Translations under genes and position numbers: made by a program
Source of the DNA: an uncultured Lachnospiraceae bacterium
GTDB lineage: Bacteria; Bacillota; Clostridia; Lachnospirales; Lachnospiraceae
Assembly: GCA_900317585.1 (NCBI GenBank)
Contig: ONHG01000002.1
Location: forward strand, 1 to 64,000
DNA length: 64,000 bases
Direction: 5' to 3'
In this document: in pieces, positions 53,629 through 64,000 of the stretch
Layout of the letters: each line of letters starts with the position of its first letter
Position numbering within the stretch: the stretch's first letter is position 1
The notes under the pieces: model-generated
Told to the model about the DNA's origin: nothing
What the model saw: only the letters and a program-made list of their open reading frames with translations
Database searches by the model: none

Positions 53629-55083
53629 ATGAAGAAGATTCTATTTGTAGCTTCAGAGTGTGTACCATTTATAAAAACAGGAGGTCTCGCAGATGTGTGC
53701 GGTGCACTTCCTAAAGAGTTTGACAAGAACTATTGGGATGTAAGGGTTGTAATACCTGATTATAGCTGTATACCGGAGCAGTATCGCAATAATTTTGAGT
53801 ATGTTACCCATTTTTACATGAGCTCAGGTCCATACGTGCAGGACAAGTATGTCGGCGTGCTCAAATATGAGCAGGACGGCATTACATATTACTTTATTGA
53901 CAATCAGGAGTTCTTTACAGGATTTTCTCCATATACTTCTGACACAAAGTTTGAGATTGAGAAGTATACATTCTTTGACAAGGCTGTACTCTCTATGCTC
54001 CCGCTTATTGATTTTAAGCCGGATATTATACACTGTCATGACTGGCAGACAGGCTTTCTGCCTGTATACTTAAAGAATGAGTTTGCCGCAAATCCATTCT
54101 TCTGGGGTATCAAGACTATCATAACTATCCACAATCTTAAGTTCCAGGGTATCTGGGACAAGGAGTGGGTACAGGGTGTTTCAGGTTTTACAGACAATCT
54201 GTTCACACCTGATAAGCTTGAGTTCAAGAAGGATGCAAATATGCTTAAGGGTGGTCTTGTATATGCTGACTACATTACCACTGTCAGTGATACATATGCA
54301 AACGAGATTCAGACAGAGTACTATGGTGAGGGATTGAACGGACTCTTAAGTGCCAGACATTTTGACATGCAGGGTATCGTAAACGGTATTGATTACAATG
54401 CCTATGACCCACAGACTGATGGCAGAATCTATTGCAATTACAATGCTTCCGATTTCAGAAAGAAGAAGTTCAACAACAAGACAAAGCTTCAGCAGGATCT
54501 TGGCCTTGCGGTTGACAAGAAGAAGTATATGATAGGTCTCATTTCAAGACTTACAGACCAGAAGGGACTTGACCTCATCAATCATGTGATTGAGGGTATC
54601 GTGGATGATTTCACACAGCTTGTTGTTATCGGTACAGGAGATCCTCAGTATGAGAATATGTTCAGACACTATGCATGGAAATATCCTGACAGGGTTTCAG
54701 CAAATATCTGTTACTCCGATGATCTGGCTCACAAGCTCTATGCGGCTGCTGATGCATTCTTGATGCCATCCAGATTTGAGCCTTGCGGTCTGACACAGCT
54801 TATCTCATTCCGCTATGGTACAGTTCCGATTGTTCGTGAGACAGGAGGTCTCAAGGATACGGTTAAGCCTTATAATGAGTATGAGAATTCAGGAGATGGC
54901 TTCTCATTCTCAAACTACAATGCCGATGAGATGCTTGCAGTGATCAATTATTCTAAGCACATATTCTTCGATAAGAAGCGTGAATGGAATCAGATTGTGG
55001 ACAGGGGCATGGCCAATGATTTCTCTTGGAATGCTTCCAAGTTCAAATATGAGGGATTATACAATTACCTTATTGGTGAATAA
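53629..55083 (+). CDS. glgA: Glycogen synthase (ADP-glucose)
   Basis: A 484-residue GT5 enzyme. The K-T-G-G-L-A-D-V motif is near 17, H-D-W-Q-T-G near 138, and the C-terminal catalytic E-P-C-G-L-T-Q near 385. It extends alpha-1,4-glucan from ADP-glucose; other glg genes are not nearby. GGGAGGAG precedes the start, and a terminator follows. Confidence 0.96.
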   Translation: MKKILFVASECVPFIKTGGLADVCGALPKEFDKNYWDVRVVIPDYSCIPEQYRNNFEYVTHFYMSSGPYVQDKYVGVLKYEQDGITYYFIDNQEFFTGFSPYTSDTKFEIEKYTFFDKAVLSMLPLIDFKPDIIHCHDWQTGFLPVYLKNEFAANPFFWGIKTIITIHNLKFQGIWDKEWVQGVSGFTDNLFTPDKLEFKKDANMLKGGLVYADYITTVSDTYANEIQTEYYGEGLNGLLSARHFDMQGIVNGIDYNAYDPQTDGRIYCNYNASDFRKKKFNNKTKLQQDLGLAVDKKKYMIGLISRLTDQKGLDLINHVIEGIVDDFTQLVVIGTGDPQYENMFRHYAWKYPDRVSANICYSDDLAHKLYAAADAFLMPSRFEPCGLTQLISFRYGTVPIVRETGGLKDTVKPYNEYENSGDGFSFSNYNADEMLAVINYSKHIFFDKKREWNQIVDRGMANDFSWNASKFKYEGLYNYLIGE

Positions 55084-55130
55084 ATATTTTGAAGTAATCA
55101 GTTTGTATGCGAAAGGACTCGCAAACAAAA

Positions 55131-55159
55131 TGCCCCGCCGTTTGTGGCGGGGTATTTTT
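55131..55159 (+). terminator. Terminator of glgA
   Basis: CCCCGCC (55133-55139) pairs with GGCGGGG (55146-55152) and is followed by TATTTTT. Confidence 0.88.
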
Positions 55160-55278
55160 GTAATTATTCAGTTACCTATTTTTAATATAAAATCGAAAAA
55201 TAACTATAGAAAAATTACACAGAATCGAAGAAATATGTTATTATATACTCTGTAAATCAAAATTCGGAGGTTAGTTAC

Positions 55279-58110
55279 ATGGCAACGAGGAAGAAATCCT
55301 CAGCAAAAAGACAGACGAAAAAGGAGAGAATGGCTCAGATAGAGAGGCAGCAGGCCTTTAAAAAGGAAATATTTCTATGGATAGTAGTAGCTGTTTCAAT
55401 CCTTTTATTTATAAGCAATTTTGGGATAGGTGGTCATCTGGGGAACGCTGTAAGCGGTTTCCTTTTTGGCATGTTTGGAATGGTGGCATATATTTTTCCG
55501 CCTGTGCTTTTAGTAGGCAGCTTTTTTGCTGTTTCCAATAAGGGCAATTCATATGCTATCATGAAGCTTGTTATGACCATAATTCTCATATGGTTTATAT
55601 GCGTATTTATGTATCTGGCAGTGTATGGTGACTTTGCGGTTTCACCGGTGCAGTCATATATTGATAGTGTGGCAAGGCATTCGGGTGGTGGCTTTATAGG
55701 TGCTCTCATAGGCTATATTTTGGTTCCAGCGGTAGGTATTATAGGAGCATATGTGGTGACAATAGTTGTGATGATTATCTGCCTTGTACTCATTACCGGT
55801 AAATCATTTATGAAGGGCATGAGAAACGGCGGCCGCAAGGTATATGAGTCAGCGCGTGAGAATAATGAGAGATATCAGGAGTATCGCGAGTATAAGTCAA
55901 GAGAGCGCCAGACGAAAGCTGCTTTGGCTTCGGATGATACAGAGAGTGACTTAAAGGATACTGCAAAAGGTGGCAGAAAGAGTAAGCGTGCCGGCCGCAG
56001 GATGGATAATAAGATAACAGGAGTGTCACTTGATACAAAAATTGATGTCAGTGAAAACGCGTTAGATTCAAGCGTGACTGATGGTGATACAGCATATGCC
56101 GGGATATTTGGACAGGGGGCTTCCACTACAGATGCACTTGGTGAGATAACTATAGAGAATTATCCGAGTTCACCGGCCATAAAGGAGAAAAAGACGACAA
56201 GCCTTACTTCGGGAAATGCAGGGGAGATGGTGCAGGAACCGGATTTTGGTGTGGCATCGGAGTCGGTACCTGTTTTTGGTGGAGGGGCCGGCAGCGACAA
56301 TGCAGATGAGCTTGGAAGAAAGACCCTGCAGCAGATTAATGGCATGAAACCGGACGGCTCGGGTGCAACAGCTGCAAGCCATGTGTCGCAGATACCTATA
56401 TCAGGCTGTGTGGAGCCTGATATATCTGATGATTTTGGCATACAAAAAGATAATGAGCTGCAATCAAAATTATCAGCTCCGGCTGCAGATGTGGTAATGA
56501 CAAAACCACCTGCAGCAGAGTCGAGTAAGAAAAATGTCAAATCAGACAAGGATGAGCTTGCCAAAGAGGTTGAAAAAGTCAGCGAGCAGATAGCGATAAA
56601 TGACGCAGAAAATGCAATCCAGCAGAAGCCGTATATATTTCCGGTTGTTGATCTGCTTAAGGCTCCTGACAGGGGAAAAACCGGTGATTCGCAGGCTCAT
56701 CTGCGTGAGACGGCGGCAAAGCTTGAACAGACTCTTAATGTGTTTGGGGTGAATGCGAAGGTGAATAATATAAGCTGCGGTCCTGCTGTTACAAGGTTTG
56801 AAATCACACCGGAGCTTGGGGTGAAGGTATCAAAGATTGTGAATCTGGCAGATGATATAAAGCTTAATCTGGCAGCCGCGGATATACGAATCGAGGCTCC
56901 TATTCCGGGAAAAGCCGCTGTGGGCATCGAAGTGCCAAACAGCCAGAGTGTTGCTGTTTCCTTCAGGGAGCTTGTGGAGTCTGAAGAATTTAAAAATTCC
57001 AAATCAAAGATTACCTTTGCAGTGGGAAAAGATATTGCAGGCAAGGTTAAGGTTACGGATATCGCAAAAATGCCACATCTTTTAATTGCAGGTGCTACCG
57101 GCTCAGGTAAGTCAGTTTGTATCAATACAATTATCATGAGTATACTATACAAGGCAAAGCCGGATGAGGTAAAGCTGATTATGATTGACCCGAAGGTGGT
57201 TGAGCTTAGTGTATACAATGGCATACCTCATCTGATGATTCCGGTTGTTACAGATCCTAAAAAAGCTGCAGGAGCATTAAACTGGGCGGTTTCAGAGATG
57301 ACCGACCGATACGAGAAGTTTGCAAACAGCGGTGTCAGGGAAATAAACGGTTACAATGCCATGATTGATGCAATGGATGGCAAGGATACAGAAAAACCGC
57401 CAAAGATGCCACAGATTGTCATTATAGTGGACGAGCTTGCAGATCTTATGATGGTTGCATCAAAGGATGTAGAGGAGGCAATATGCAGGCTGGCACAGCT
57501 TGCGAGAGCAGCCGGTATACATCTGATTATAGCTACACAGAGGCCTTCTGTTAATGTTATTACAGGTCTCATCAAGGCGAATATGCCAAGCCGTATCGCA
57601 TTTGCGGTTACAAGCGGTGTTGACAGTCGTACCATACTTGATATGAATGGTGCGGAAAAGCTCCTTGGAAAGGGAGATATGTTATTTGACCCACAGGGTG
57701 TTCCGAAGCCCCTTCGAGTACAGGGCGCATTCGTTTCAGATAAAGAAGTTTCCGATATTGTGAAATTTATTATTGAAAATAATGAGAATGCACAGTACAG
57801 TAATGATGTAGCACAAAAGATGGAGAGCCTGTCGAATGATACGACAAATACAACTGTTACCATTTCAGATGTTGAAAACACGGATGATGGCAGGGATTCT
57901 TACTTTGCAGAGGCTGCGTCAATCATCACAGACAAGGAGAGAGCTTCAATAGGAATGCTTCAAAGATACCTTAAGATTGGCTTCAACAGAGCAGCCCGCA
58001 TTATGGATCAGCTAGAGGAAGCCGGTGTAGTGGGACCGGAGGAGGGCACAAAGCCCCGCAAGGTTCTGGTGACTAAAGAGGAATTAGATACTATATTAGA
58101 GAATAATTAA
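55279..58110 (+). CDS. FtsK/SpoIIIE DNA translocase
   Basis: A 943-residue translocase. About four N-terminal membrane helices (~28-180) are followed by a long low-complexity linker (~190-440) rich in D, S, G and A, then the motor: Walker [10 protein letters not shown] near 605, Walker [11 protein letters not shown] near 716, and a C-terminal gamma winged helix that reads KOPS/SRS ([14 protein letters not shown]). It pumps chromosomal DNA during division or into the forespore. FtsK and SpoIIIE cannot be separated by sequence alone. Confidence 0.94.
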   Translation: MATRKKSSAKRQTKKERMAQIERQQAFKKEIFLWIVVAVSILLFISNFGIGGHLGNAVSGFLFGMFGMVAYIFPPVLLVGSFFAVSNKGNSYAIMKLVMTIILIWFICVFMYLAVYGDFAVSPVQSYIDSVARHSGGGFIGALIGYILVPAVGIIGAYVVTIVVMIICLVLITGKSFMKGMRNGGRKVYESARENNERYQEYREYKSRERQTKAALASDDTESDLKDTAKGGRKSKRAGRRMDNKITGVSLDTKIDVSENALDSSVTDGDTAYAGIFGQGASTTDALGEITIENYPSSPAIKEKKTTSLTSGNAGEMVQEPDFGVASESVPVFGGGAGSDNADELGRKTLQQINGMKPDGSGATAASHVSQIPISGCVEPDISDDFGIQKDNELQSKLSAPAADVVMTKPPAAESSKKNVKSDKDELAKEVEKVSEQIAINDAENAIQQKPYIFPVVDLLKAPDRGKTGDSQAHLRETAAKLEQTLNVFGVNAKVNNISCGPAVTRFEITPELGVKVSKIVNLADDIKLNLAAADIRIEAPIPGKAAVGIEVPNSQSVAVSFRELVESEEFKNSKSKITFAVGKDIAGKVKVTDIAKMPHLLIAGATGSGKSVCINTIIMSILYKAKPDEVKLIMIDPKVVELSVYNGIPHLMIPVVTDPKKAAGALNWAVSEMTDRYEKFANSGVREINGYNAMIDAMDGKDTEKPPKMPQIVIIVDELADLMMVASKDVEEAICRLAQLARAAGIHLIIATQRPSVNVITGLIKANMPSRIAFAVTSGVDSRTILDMNGAEKLLGKGDMLFDPQGVPKPLRVQGAFVSDKEVSDIVKFIIENNENAQYSNDVAQKMESLSNDTTNTTVTISDVENTDDGRDSYFAEAASIITDKERASIGMLQRYLKIGFNRAARIMDQLEEAGVVGPEEGTKPRKVLVTKEELDTILENN

Positions 58111-58129
58111 CACAAAGGAGCAGAGAAAA

Positions 58130-59800
58130 ATGAAAACAGATATTCAAATCGCACAGGAAGCTACAATGCTTCCAATCAAGGATGTAGCAGCATCTATAGG
58201 GATTAAAGAGGATGACTTAGAGCTTTATGGAAAGTATAAGGCAAAGATTTCTGATGAGCTCATCAATCGCACAAAGAAAAATCCTGACGGAAAGCTCATA
58301 CTTGTTACAGCTATAAACCCGACTCCTGCAGGAGAGGGAAAGACAACCACAAGCGTCGGTCTTGGAGAGGCATTTGGACGCCTTGGGAAGAAAGCACTTA
58401 TCGCACTTCGTGAGCCGTCACTTGGACCTTGCTTTGGTATCAAGGGAGGAGCAGCCGGTGGCGGATATGCACAGGTTGTCCCAATGGAGGATTTAAATCT
58501 TCATTTTACAGGAGATTTTCATGCAATTACATCTGCGAACAATCTGCTTGCAGCACTTCTTGACAATCATATTCAGCAGGGCAACGAGCTTGGCATCGAC
58601 CCGCGCCAGATTGTATGGAAGAGATGTATGGATATGAATGACCGTGTCCTGAGAAATATTGTTGTTGGTCTTGGAAGCAAGATGGACGGAATGGTCAGAG
58701 AGGATCATTTTGTCATCACTGTAGCATCTGAGATTATGGCTATACTCTGCCTGGCTGATGATATGGCAGATTTAAAGAAGCGCCTTGGCAGAATTATCGT
58801 GGCATACACCTTTGACGGAAAGCCTGTCACAGCCGATGATCTTCAGGCTACAGGCTCTATGGCTGCTCTCTTAAAGGATGCCTTAAAGCCGAACCTTATC
58901 CAGACACTTGAGCATACACCGGCGATAGTTCACGGTGGACCTTTTGCCAATATAGCACACGGATGTAACAGTGTCCGTGCTACAAAGACAGCATTAAAGC
59001 TTGCAGACTATGTTATTACTGAGGCAGGCTTTGGTGCAGACCTTGGCGCAGAGAAGTTCTTTGATATCAAGTGCCGTATGGCAGGACTTAAGCCGGATGC
59101 AGTTGTACTTGTTGCAACAATCAGAGCATTAAAATATAATGGCGGCGTGCCGAAGGATGAGCTTTCATCAGAGAATCTTGATGCACTTAAGGCTGGAATC
59201 GTAAATCTTGAGAAGCATATTGAGAATCTTCACAAGTTTGGTGTGCCTGTAGTTGTCACATTAAATTCATTTGTCACAGACACCAAGGCTGAGACTGATT
59301 TTGTAGAGCAGTTCTGTAAGGAAAGAGGCTGTGAATTTGCACTCTCAGAGGTATGGGAGAAGGGTGGCGAAGGCGGAATTGATCTTGCCAACAAGGTACT
59401 TGAAACAATCGAGCACAAGGAAAGCAATTTTAAGGTGCTTTATGATGACAGTCTTTCACTTAAGGAAAAGATTGAAACTGTTGCAAAAGAAATATATGGA
59501 GCAGATGGTGTTACATATTCTCCGGCAGCAGAGAGAGAGCTTAAGAGAATTACAGACCTTGGAATGGGAGATTTTCCTGTATGTATGGCAAAGACACAGT
59601 ATTCGCTTTCTGACGATGCAAAGAAGCTTGGCAGACCGAGTGGCTTTAAAATCAACGTACGTGAGGTTTATGCGTCAGCAGGTGCAGGCTTTGTGGTAGC
59701 AGTAAACGGTTCTATTATGACTATGCCGGGACTTTCAAAGAAGCCGGCTGCATACGGCATTGATGTGGATGACAATGGTGTGATCACAGGATTATTCTAG
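58130..59800 (+). CDS. fhs: Formate-tetrahydrofolate ligase
   Basis: A 556-residue ATP-dependent ligase making 10-formyl-THF. The nucleotide loop [10 protein letters not shown] is near 63-72, with the [18 protein letters not shown] segment following. Complete at its C-terminus (M-T-M-P-G-L). Together with folD 8 bases downstream it interconverts one-carbon units; the pair serves purine synthesis and, in acetogens, the Wood-Ljungdahl methyl branch, for which nothing else is seen here. Confidence 0.97.
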   Translation: MKTDIQIAQEATMLPIKDVAASIGIKEDDLELYGKYKAKISDELINRTKKNPDGKLILVTAINPTPAGEGKTTTSVGLGEAFGRLGKKALIALREPSLGPCFGIKGGAAGGGYAQVVPMEDLNLHFTGDFHAITSANNLLAALLDNHIQQGNELGIDPRQIVWKRCMDMNDRVLRNIVVGLGSKMDGMVREDHFVITVASEIMAILCLADDMADLKKRLGRIIVAYTFDGKPVTADDLQATGSMAALLKDALKPNLIQTLEHTPAIVHGGPFANIAHGCNSVRATKTALKLADYVITEAGFGADLGAEKFFDIKCRMAGLKPDAVVLVATIRALKYNGGVPKDELSSENLDALKAGIVNLEKHIENLHKFGVPVVVTLNSFVTDTKAETDFVEQFCKERGCEFALSEVWEKGGEGGIDLANKVLETIEHKESNFKVLYDDSLSLKEKIETVAKEIYGADGVTYSPAAERELKRITDLGMGDFPVCMAKTQYSLSDDAKKLGRPSGFKINVREVYASAGAGFVVAVNGSIMTMPGLSKKPAAYGIDVDDNGVITGLF

Positions 59801-59808
59801 GAGGAAAT

Positions 59809-60651
59809 ATGGCGGCTAATCTAATAGACGGAAAATTAATTTCAACGCAGATTAAGGATGAGCTTAAGGAAGAAGTGGCAGAGCTTAAGAAAAAGGGTAT
59901 CGAGGGGTGCCTTGCGGTGATTCAGGTCGGAAATGACCCTGCATCATCAGTGTATGTGCGCAACAAGAAAAAGGCATGTGAGTATGTCGGAATCAAATCG
60001 CTCTCGTATGAACTTGCAGAGGAGACTACGGAGGATGAGATATTAAAACTTATCGAAAAGCTCAATGCTGATGCTTCTGTAAATGGTATTCTCTGTCAGC
60101 TTCCACTGCCAAAGCATATCGATGAGGACAAGGTTATTGATGCTATCGACCCGAAGAAGGATATTGACGGATTCAGTCCACAGAGTGTTGGTGCGATGGT
60201 TATAGGAAAACCGGGCTTTTTACCATGTACTCCGGCCGGTATCATTCAGCTTTTAAAGAGAAGCAATATAGATATTGATGGGAAAAGCTGTGTTGTGGTC
60301 GGTAGAAGCAATATAGTTGGCAAGCCGATGTCACTTCTCATGCTGAGGGAGAATGCAACAGTTACGGTATGCCATTCACATACAAAGGATTTAAAAGAGG
60401 TGTGCAAAAATGCAGATATCCTCATTGTGGCAATAGGAAAGCCTAAGTTTATAGATGCCTCATATGTGAAGGACGGTGCTGTTGTCATTGACGTAGGAAT
60501 CCACAGAAATGCTGAAAATAAGCTGTGTGGTGATGTGGATTTTGATTCTGTTATGCCTAAAGCGTCACATATCACACCTGTACCTGGCGGTGTAGGACCT
60601 ATGACAATTGCAATGCTCATGAGCAATTGTGTCGAGGCTATGAAGAGATAA
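59809..60651 (+). CDS. folD: Methylene-THF dehydrogenase/methenyl-THF cyclohydrolase
   Basis: A 280-residue bifunctional FolD. Y-V-R-N-K-K-K-A near 45-52 contains the catalytic Lys and Tyr; Q-L-P-L-P-K-H and the cofactor motif V-V-V-G-R-S-N-I-V-G-K-P-M follow, and P-G-G-V-G-P-M-T is near the C-terminus. TAGGAGGAA precedes the start. Operon with fhs; the next gene starts 38 bases later with no terminator. Confidence 0.96.
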   Translation: MAANLIDGKLISTQIKDELKEEVAELKKKGIEGCLAVIQVGNDPASSVYVRNKKKACEYVGIKSLSYELAEETTEDEILKLIEKLNADASVNGILCQLPLPKHIDEDKVIDAIDPKKDIDGFSPQSVGAMVIGKPGFLPCTPAGIIQLLKRSNIDIDGKSCVVVGRSNIVGKPMSLLMLRENATVTVCHSHTKDLKEVCKNADILIVAIGKPKFIDASYVKDGAVVIDVGIHRNAENKLCGDVDFDSVMPKASHITPVPGGVGPMTIAMLMSNCVEAMKR

Positions 60652-60689
60652 TGCTACATTTTTAGACAGTATGTAAGAGGATTAGATGT

Positions 60690-61988
60690 ATGAGATGTGC
60701 CAATTGTGGTAATGAATTGAAGGAGGGCAGTCTGTACTGCGAGGCCTGTGGGCATCCGGTGCAGATAGTGCCTGATTACAACGAATTTGATGATTATCTT
60801 GATAATCTGGTTGGAAACGATGACAGGTCAACTGATGAACAAAAGACTGTAGGGTCTGTATCCGATAAGACAATCAGGTTTGACCAAGCAGCGAGAGAGC
60901 AGTTCTATAATACCAGTCAGCCGACTGGACAGAACCGGGATAGAACATCAAAGTCTGAAATGCAGCAGGTAAAACAGACGCAGGAGAGACAGTCTCAGGG
61001 GAGACAGATGTCTGAGAAGCCACAGTCAGACAGACAGAGAGAAAAGAGTGCGCAAAAGAAGAGAATGATTATTATCTCGGTGGTATGTGTCATTTCTATT
61101 GTTATACTGGTTGTCATTGTGACTAATAATGTACGCAAATCTCATGAAAGTTCATTTGATTATCAGGTGAAGCAGGCAGAAGAGGCTTATGAGTCGGGAG
61201 ATACAAATTCGGCTGTATCATATTATGAGAAGGCCTTATCAATTGATTCTGATAATACTGATGTCATGTACAAGCTGGCTGATATATATATGGGAAAGAA
61301 GGATTATGATGCTGCACTTATACTGTATCAGGAGATTATAAATGTTGATTCGAAAAGCGAGGAGGCATACAAAAAGCTTATTTCAATCTATGAGTCAAAA
61401 AAAGACTATGATGCGATAGTTGCATTGCGAGATGGTGCTAAGGATAAAGATATACTTAAGTTATTTAAGGATTATGTGGTTTCAGAGCCTGAATTTAGTA
61501 AAAGCAGCGGTAAATATGGAGAAACCTTCGAGCTTTCAATAAGTGCGGATAAAAATGCGAAAATATACTATTCGTATGATTCGGATAATCCATTGAGCCG
61601 TGGTGAGATATATCGTAATCCGATAAGTCTTGACAGGGAGGGCGCTTATGAGATAACTGCTGTTGCAGTTGATGAAAGAGGCATAAAAAGTGAAATTGCA
61701 TCTGCCAGGTATGAAATCGAGTTTGAGGCTCCGAAAGCACCGGAGGTGGATCCTGATGGAGGAACATTTGGCGCTCAGACTGATATCACAATCACAGTTC
61801 CTGAAAATTGTAAGGTGTATTATACATGGGATTCGTCAGACCCTACTGCAGCATCGACAGAATATACAGCTCCTATCCCTATTCCGGAGGGCAATAATGT
61901 GTTGTCTGTTATAGCGATAGATCAAAGAACCAAAAAGACGAGTGACATATACAGATCAAGATTTGAATTTTATATGGATGGACAATAA
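60690..61988 (+). CDS. Zinc-ribbon, TPR and chitobiase-like C-terminal domain membrane protein
   Basis: A 432-residue modular protein. A zinc ribbon with C3, C6, C17 and C20 is followed by a disordered Q/S/R-rich stretch to about 125, one membrane helix (~127-149), two or three TPR-like repeats (A-E-E-A-Y-E-S-G-D-T-N-S-A-V-S-Y-Y-E-K and following), then two CHB_HEX_C_1-type beta domains with I-Y-Y-S-Y-D-S-D-N-P and V-Y-Y-T-W-D-S-S-D-P. The ribbon faces the cytoplasm and the beta domains the outside if the topology is simple. Role unknown. Likely last gene of the folate operon. Confidence 0.78.
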   Translation: MRCANCGNELKEGSLYCEACGHPVQIVPDYNEFDDYLDNLVGNDDRSTDEQKTVGSVSDKTIRFDQAAREQFYNTSQPTGQNRDRTSKSEMQQVKQTQERQSQGRQMSEKPQSDRQREKSAQKKRMIIISVVCVISIVILVVIVTNNVRKSHESSFDYQVKQAEEAYESGDTNSAVSYYEKALSIDSDNTDVMYKLADIYMGKKDYDAALILYQEIINVDSKSEEAYKKLISIYESKKDYDAIVALRDGAKDKDILKLFKDYVVSEPEFSKSSGKYGETFELSISADKNAKIYYSYDSDNPLSRGEIYRNPISLDREGAYEITAVAVDERGIKSEIASARYEIEFEAPKAPEVDPDGGTFGAQTDITITVPENCKVYYTWDSSDPTAASTEYTAPIPIPEGNNVLSVIAIDQRTKKTSDIYRSRFEFYMDGQ

Positions 61989-62023
61989 AAAAACGCCTGG
62001 CAAAGCTGTCAGGCGTTTTTTAA
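61987..62023. terminator. Bidirectional terminator between the zinc-ribbon and DUF5050 genes
   Basis: AAAAACGCCTG pairs with CAGGCGTTTTT around the loop GCAAAGCTGT, with T/A runs on both sides. It separates convergent genes. Confidence 0.9.
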
Positions 62024-63016
62024 TTAGTTGAATGGCTTTATATCACCGGGGTTTGAGATTGACGTGTAATATACTTTGTTTGAAGAAAAATCTGTAAAAT
62101 ATACGTATTGGGATGTCACATTTATACTGCTGTATTCACCCTTGGCCAATTCCTTAAAGCCGGTTCCATCATCCTTTACCATGCAAAGAGCAGCGTCATC
62201 GCCACCTCTCTGATAGAATATTTTGCTGCCGTAAACATTGAAATGTTCTATGTTTCCTTCGGTAAGGACAACAGGATTCGGATTGTTTACGTTGACATGG
62301 ACAATTGCGTTATTTTGGTCTACATCCATATAGAAAATATTATTTTCGTCCATCACAACAGGCTTATAGCAGTTACAGTCATAAAAGAGAGACTGTGTCT
62401 GTGATGCGGTGTCATATCTGAAAAGCTGACCATTATCGGGATTATTGTAGTAAAAATACTGTCCGGAAGCATTGCAGGTGAAAAGATAGTGGTTATACAC
62501 CTGTTTTTTTTCTGTTCCGTCAATTTTTACCCTGTATAGTGTTGTGGCTGTCTTTGTATCATAGTGCAGATAATAAATATAATTGCCTATGAGGGAGGCA
62601 TATATGCATGGCTCTTTGTCAAGAATAAAAGCCTTGCCACCTGTTCTTTTGATACGGCATAAGCTGTTTTTGTCATATGCAAAGAACATTGTACTGGTTA
62701 TGTTATTTGTATTGTTTCGTACATAATATATGAAGTTTTTGTCAGCATTTATGTACATTACAGAGTCGTTGCAAAGCTTATGTACATTGCTGCCATCAAC
62801 ATTCATGGCATATAATCGGCCGTTATCATTTGGATTTGAGAAAAAAATTTCACCGTTGCTTTCACAGAAAAGACCGGCATTGTACAGATTGCCGGAGAGA
62901 TTTCCGTTTACATAGGTTGAATTAAATTTAACTTTTGTGTTTAAATAATGGTATGCAACAAAGCCTGCTATGCATATAACAAAAAGCAGAATGAGCAGCT
63001 TAATATATTTTTTCAT
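62024..63016 (-). CDS. DUF5050 domain membrane-anchored protein
   Basis: A 330-residue protein with a short basic N-terminus and one membrane helix (~4-24) leading to an extracellular domain of repeating blades: Y-A-M-N-V-D-G-S-N-V-H-K-L, Y-R-V-K-I-D-G-T-E-K-K-Q-V, and C-M-V-K-D-D-G-T-G-F-K-E-L. This is the DUF5050 pattern, related to beta-propellers. Function unknown. GGAGGAA precedes the start. Confidence 0.8.
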   Translation of the reverse strand: MKKYIKLLILLFVICIAGFVAYHYLNTKVKFNSTYVNGNLSGNLYNAGLFCESNGEIFFSNPNDNGRLYAMNVDGSNVHKLCNDSVMYINADKNFIYYVRNNTNNITSTMFFAYDKNSLCRIKRTGGKAFILDKEPCIYASLIGNYIYYLHYDTKTATTLYRVKIDGTEKKQVYNHYLFTCNASGQYFYYNNPDNGQLFRYDTASQTQSLFYDCNCYKPVVMDENNIFYMDVDQNNAIVHVNVNNPNPVVLTEGNIEHFNVYGSKIFYQRGGDDAALCMVKDDGTGFKELAKGEYSSINVTSQYVYFTDFSSNKVYYTSISNPGDIKPFN

Positions 63017-63091
63017 GGAAATTCCTCCGCTTTGGATAGTTACAGTTTTAACTAAATTATATCTGTATATGATAAATCTTTCAAGGATTAC

Positions 63092-63120
63092 TTGCCTTTC
63101 TGTGAATTTTGTAATAGAAT
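63092..63120 (+). promoter_or_regulatory. Predicted sigma-A promoter of pheA
   Basis: TTGCCT (63092-63097), 17-base spacer, TAGAAT (63115-63120), 29 bases before the start. Confidence 0.55.
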
Positions 63121-63148
63121 TTTACTATATCTTTTTTAGGAGACAATG

Positions 63149-64000
63149 ATGGAAGATTTAATGAAATTAAGAGAGTCTATCGATGAGATAGACAATGAAA
63201 TAGTCAGATTATATAAGGAAAGAATGGAAATTTCAAAGCATGTTGCCGAGTATAAGATAACTACCGGCAAAAAGGTCTTTGACAAGACAAGAGAAGATGA
63301 AAAACTTGAAAAATTATCAGCTCTTGCAGATGATGATTTTTTAAGACATGGTATAGTTGAGCTTTTTGAGCAGATTATGTCAACCAGTCGCAAGAAGCAA
63401 TATCAGCTTATGACAGAGTACGGCATAGTGGAAAAGGAGGACTTTACAGAGGTAGACAGCCTGGATTTTTCCAATGCAAGGATTGTGTTTCAGGGAGTTG
63501 AGGGTGCATACTCGCAGCTTGCCATGAAGACCTACTTTGGCGAGAACTGCAATGGCTACAATGTGGATACATGGAAAGATGCTATGGAGGATATCAAGTG
63601 TGGAAAGGCTGATTATGCTGTGCTTCCTATAGAAAATTCCTCAGCCGGTATTGTATCGGAAAACTATGATTTGCTCGTTGAGTACGATAATTACATAGTT
63701 GGGGAGCAGATTATCCGTATCGACCACAGCCTGATGGGACTTCCCGGGGCAAAGATTTCTGATATCAGGACAGTGTATTCGCATCCACAGGCGCTTATGC
63801 AGTGCTCGGATTTTTTTGATGAGCACAAGGATATCAATCAGGTAGCTGTCAGGAATACAGCTTTTTCGGCAAAGAAGGTAAAGGATGACGGAGATATCAC
63901 ACAGGCCGGCATAGCGAGCCATATCTCAGCTGATATATATGGACTTCAGGTACTTGAGAGCTGCATACAGAACAATAAAAACAATGCGACAAGGTTTATA
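63149..64000 (+). CDS. pheA: Bifunctional chorismate mutase/prephenate dehydratase, 5' part
   Basis: An open frame of 284 codons runs to the window edge without a stop. Residues 1-88 form an AroQ-type chorismate mutase (L-R-E-S-I-D-E-I-D-N-E-I-V, R-M-E-I-S-K-H-V-A-E-Y-K); from about 108 the prephenate dehydratase domain begins with F-Q-G-V-E-G-A-Y-S-Q, and carries P-I-E-N-S-S-A-G. The second half of the dehydratase and any ACT domain lie outside the window. AGGAG at 63138-63142 favours ATG 63149 over the adjacent ATG 63146. It supplies phenylpyruvate, complementing aroA and tyrA here. Confidence 0.93.
   Translation, partial: MEDLMKLRESIDEIDNEIVRLYKERMEISKHVAEYKITTGKKVFDKTREDEKLEKLSALADDDFLRHGIVELFEQIMSTSRKKQYQLMTEYGIVEKEDFTEVDSLDFSNARIVFQGVEGAYSQLAMKTYFGENCNGYNVDTWKDAMEDIKCGKADYAVLPIENSSAGIVSENYDLLVEYDNYIVGEQIIRIDHSLMGLPGAKISDIRTVYSHPQALMQCSDFFDEHKDINQVAVRNTAFSAKKVKDDGDITQAGIASHISADIYGLQVLESCIQNNKNNATRFI

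Noticed and set aside
58130-60651. Wood-Ljungdahl cluster
   Set aside because: Only fhs and folD are present; both are also general folate genes.

Overview
This 64 kb window looks like the chromosome of a low-to-mid GC Lachnospiraceae (Clostridia), most like Agathobacter/Eubacterium rectale or Roseburia. That is inferred from gene content (Re-citrate synthase-like gene beside NADP-isocitrate dehydrogenase, archaeal-type leuC/leuD, Rex, a DUF6062 protein, a high-cysteine protein), strong AGGAGG ribosome binding sites, frequent TTG starts and abundant rho-independent terminators. No rRNA, tRNA, CRISPR array, prophage or intact insertion sequence was found.

Region 1 (1-8.0 kb) is a worn accessory segment. 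It holds an FMN-binding split-barrel protein, a DUF4186 stub, an isochorismatase-like hydrolase, a truncated yqxD joined to a truncated IS4-type transposase, the 5' stub of an ISAs1 transposase, a LytS-like histidine kinase with its response regulator, a membrane-protein pseudogene with in-frame stops, an internally deleted AlkZ-like gene and a LytTR/DUF3021 pair. Two direct copies of a repeat with a 27-nt identical core flank 1.29-6.69 kb.

Region 2 (8.0-13.3 kb) has lipid genes (glycosyltransferase, PlsY-like), an AEC transporter and a polar amino acid ABC operon. Its binding protein appears circularly permuted: signal peptide, then the C-terminal half, then the N-terminal lobe. This is the most unusual coding feature in the window.

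Region 3 (13.4-27.7 kb) is core metabolism: pckA, ilvN-ilvC, leuS, LysR divergent from leuC-leuD, and thrC, plus an AP2/HNH-like protein and a CheY/CheX-like pair. Region 4 (27.7-43.5 kb) has a probable 6S RNA followed by an 18-nt tandem repeat, a SpoIID-domain protein, an RsmF-like methyltransferase, a T-box-controlled pheS-pheT with queA, PilZ, aroA, tyrA, an EF-G paralogue, a secreted propeller protein and small unknown genes.

Region 5 (43.5-64 kb) has a high-cysteine small protein, the Re-citrate synthase-GntR-icd cluster, a rex operon with an evident Rex box (rex, coiled-coil protein, nnr, alr, mazF, CBS protein, yebC, glgA), ftsK/spoIIIE, fhs-folD, a zinc-ribbon/TPR protein, a DUF5050 protein, and pheA running off the right edge. 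The window is rich in branched-chain and aromatic amino acid synthesis and tRNA charging (leu, ilv, thr, phe, tyr), each in its own transcription unit.
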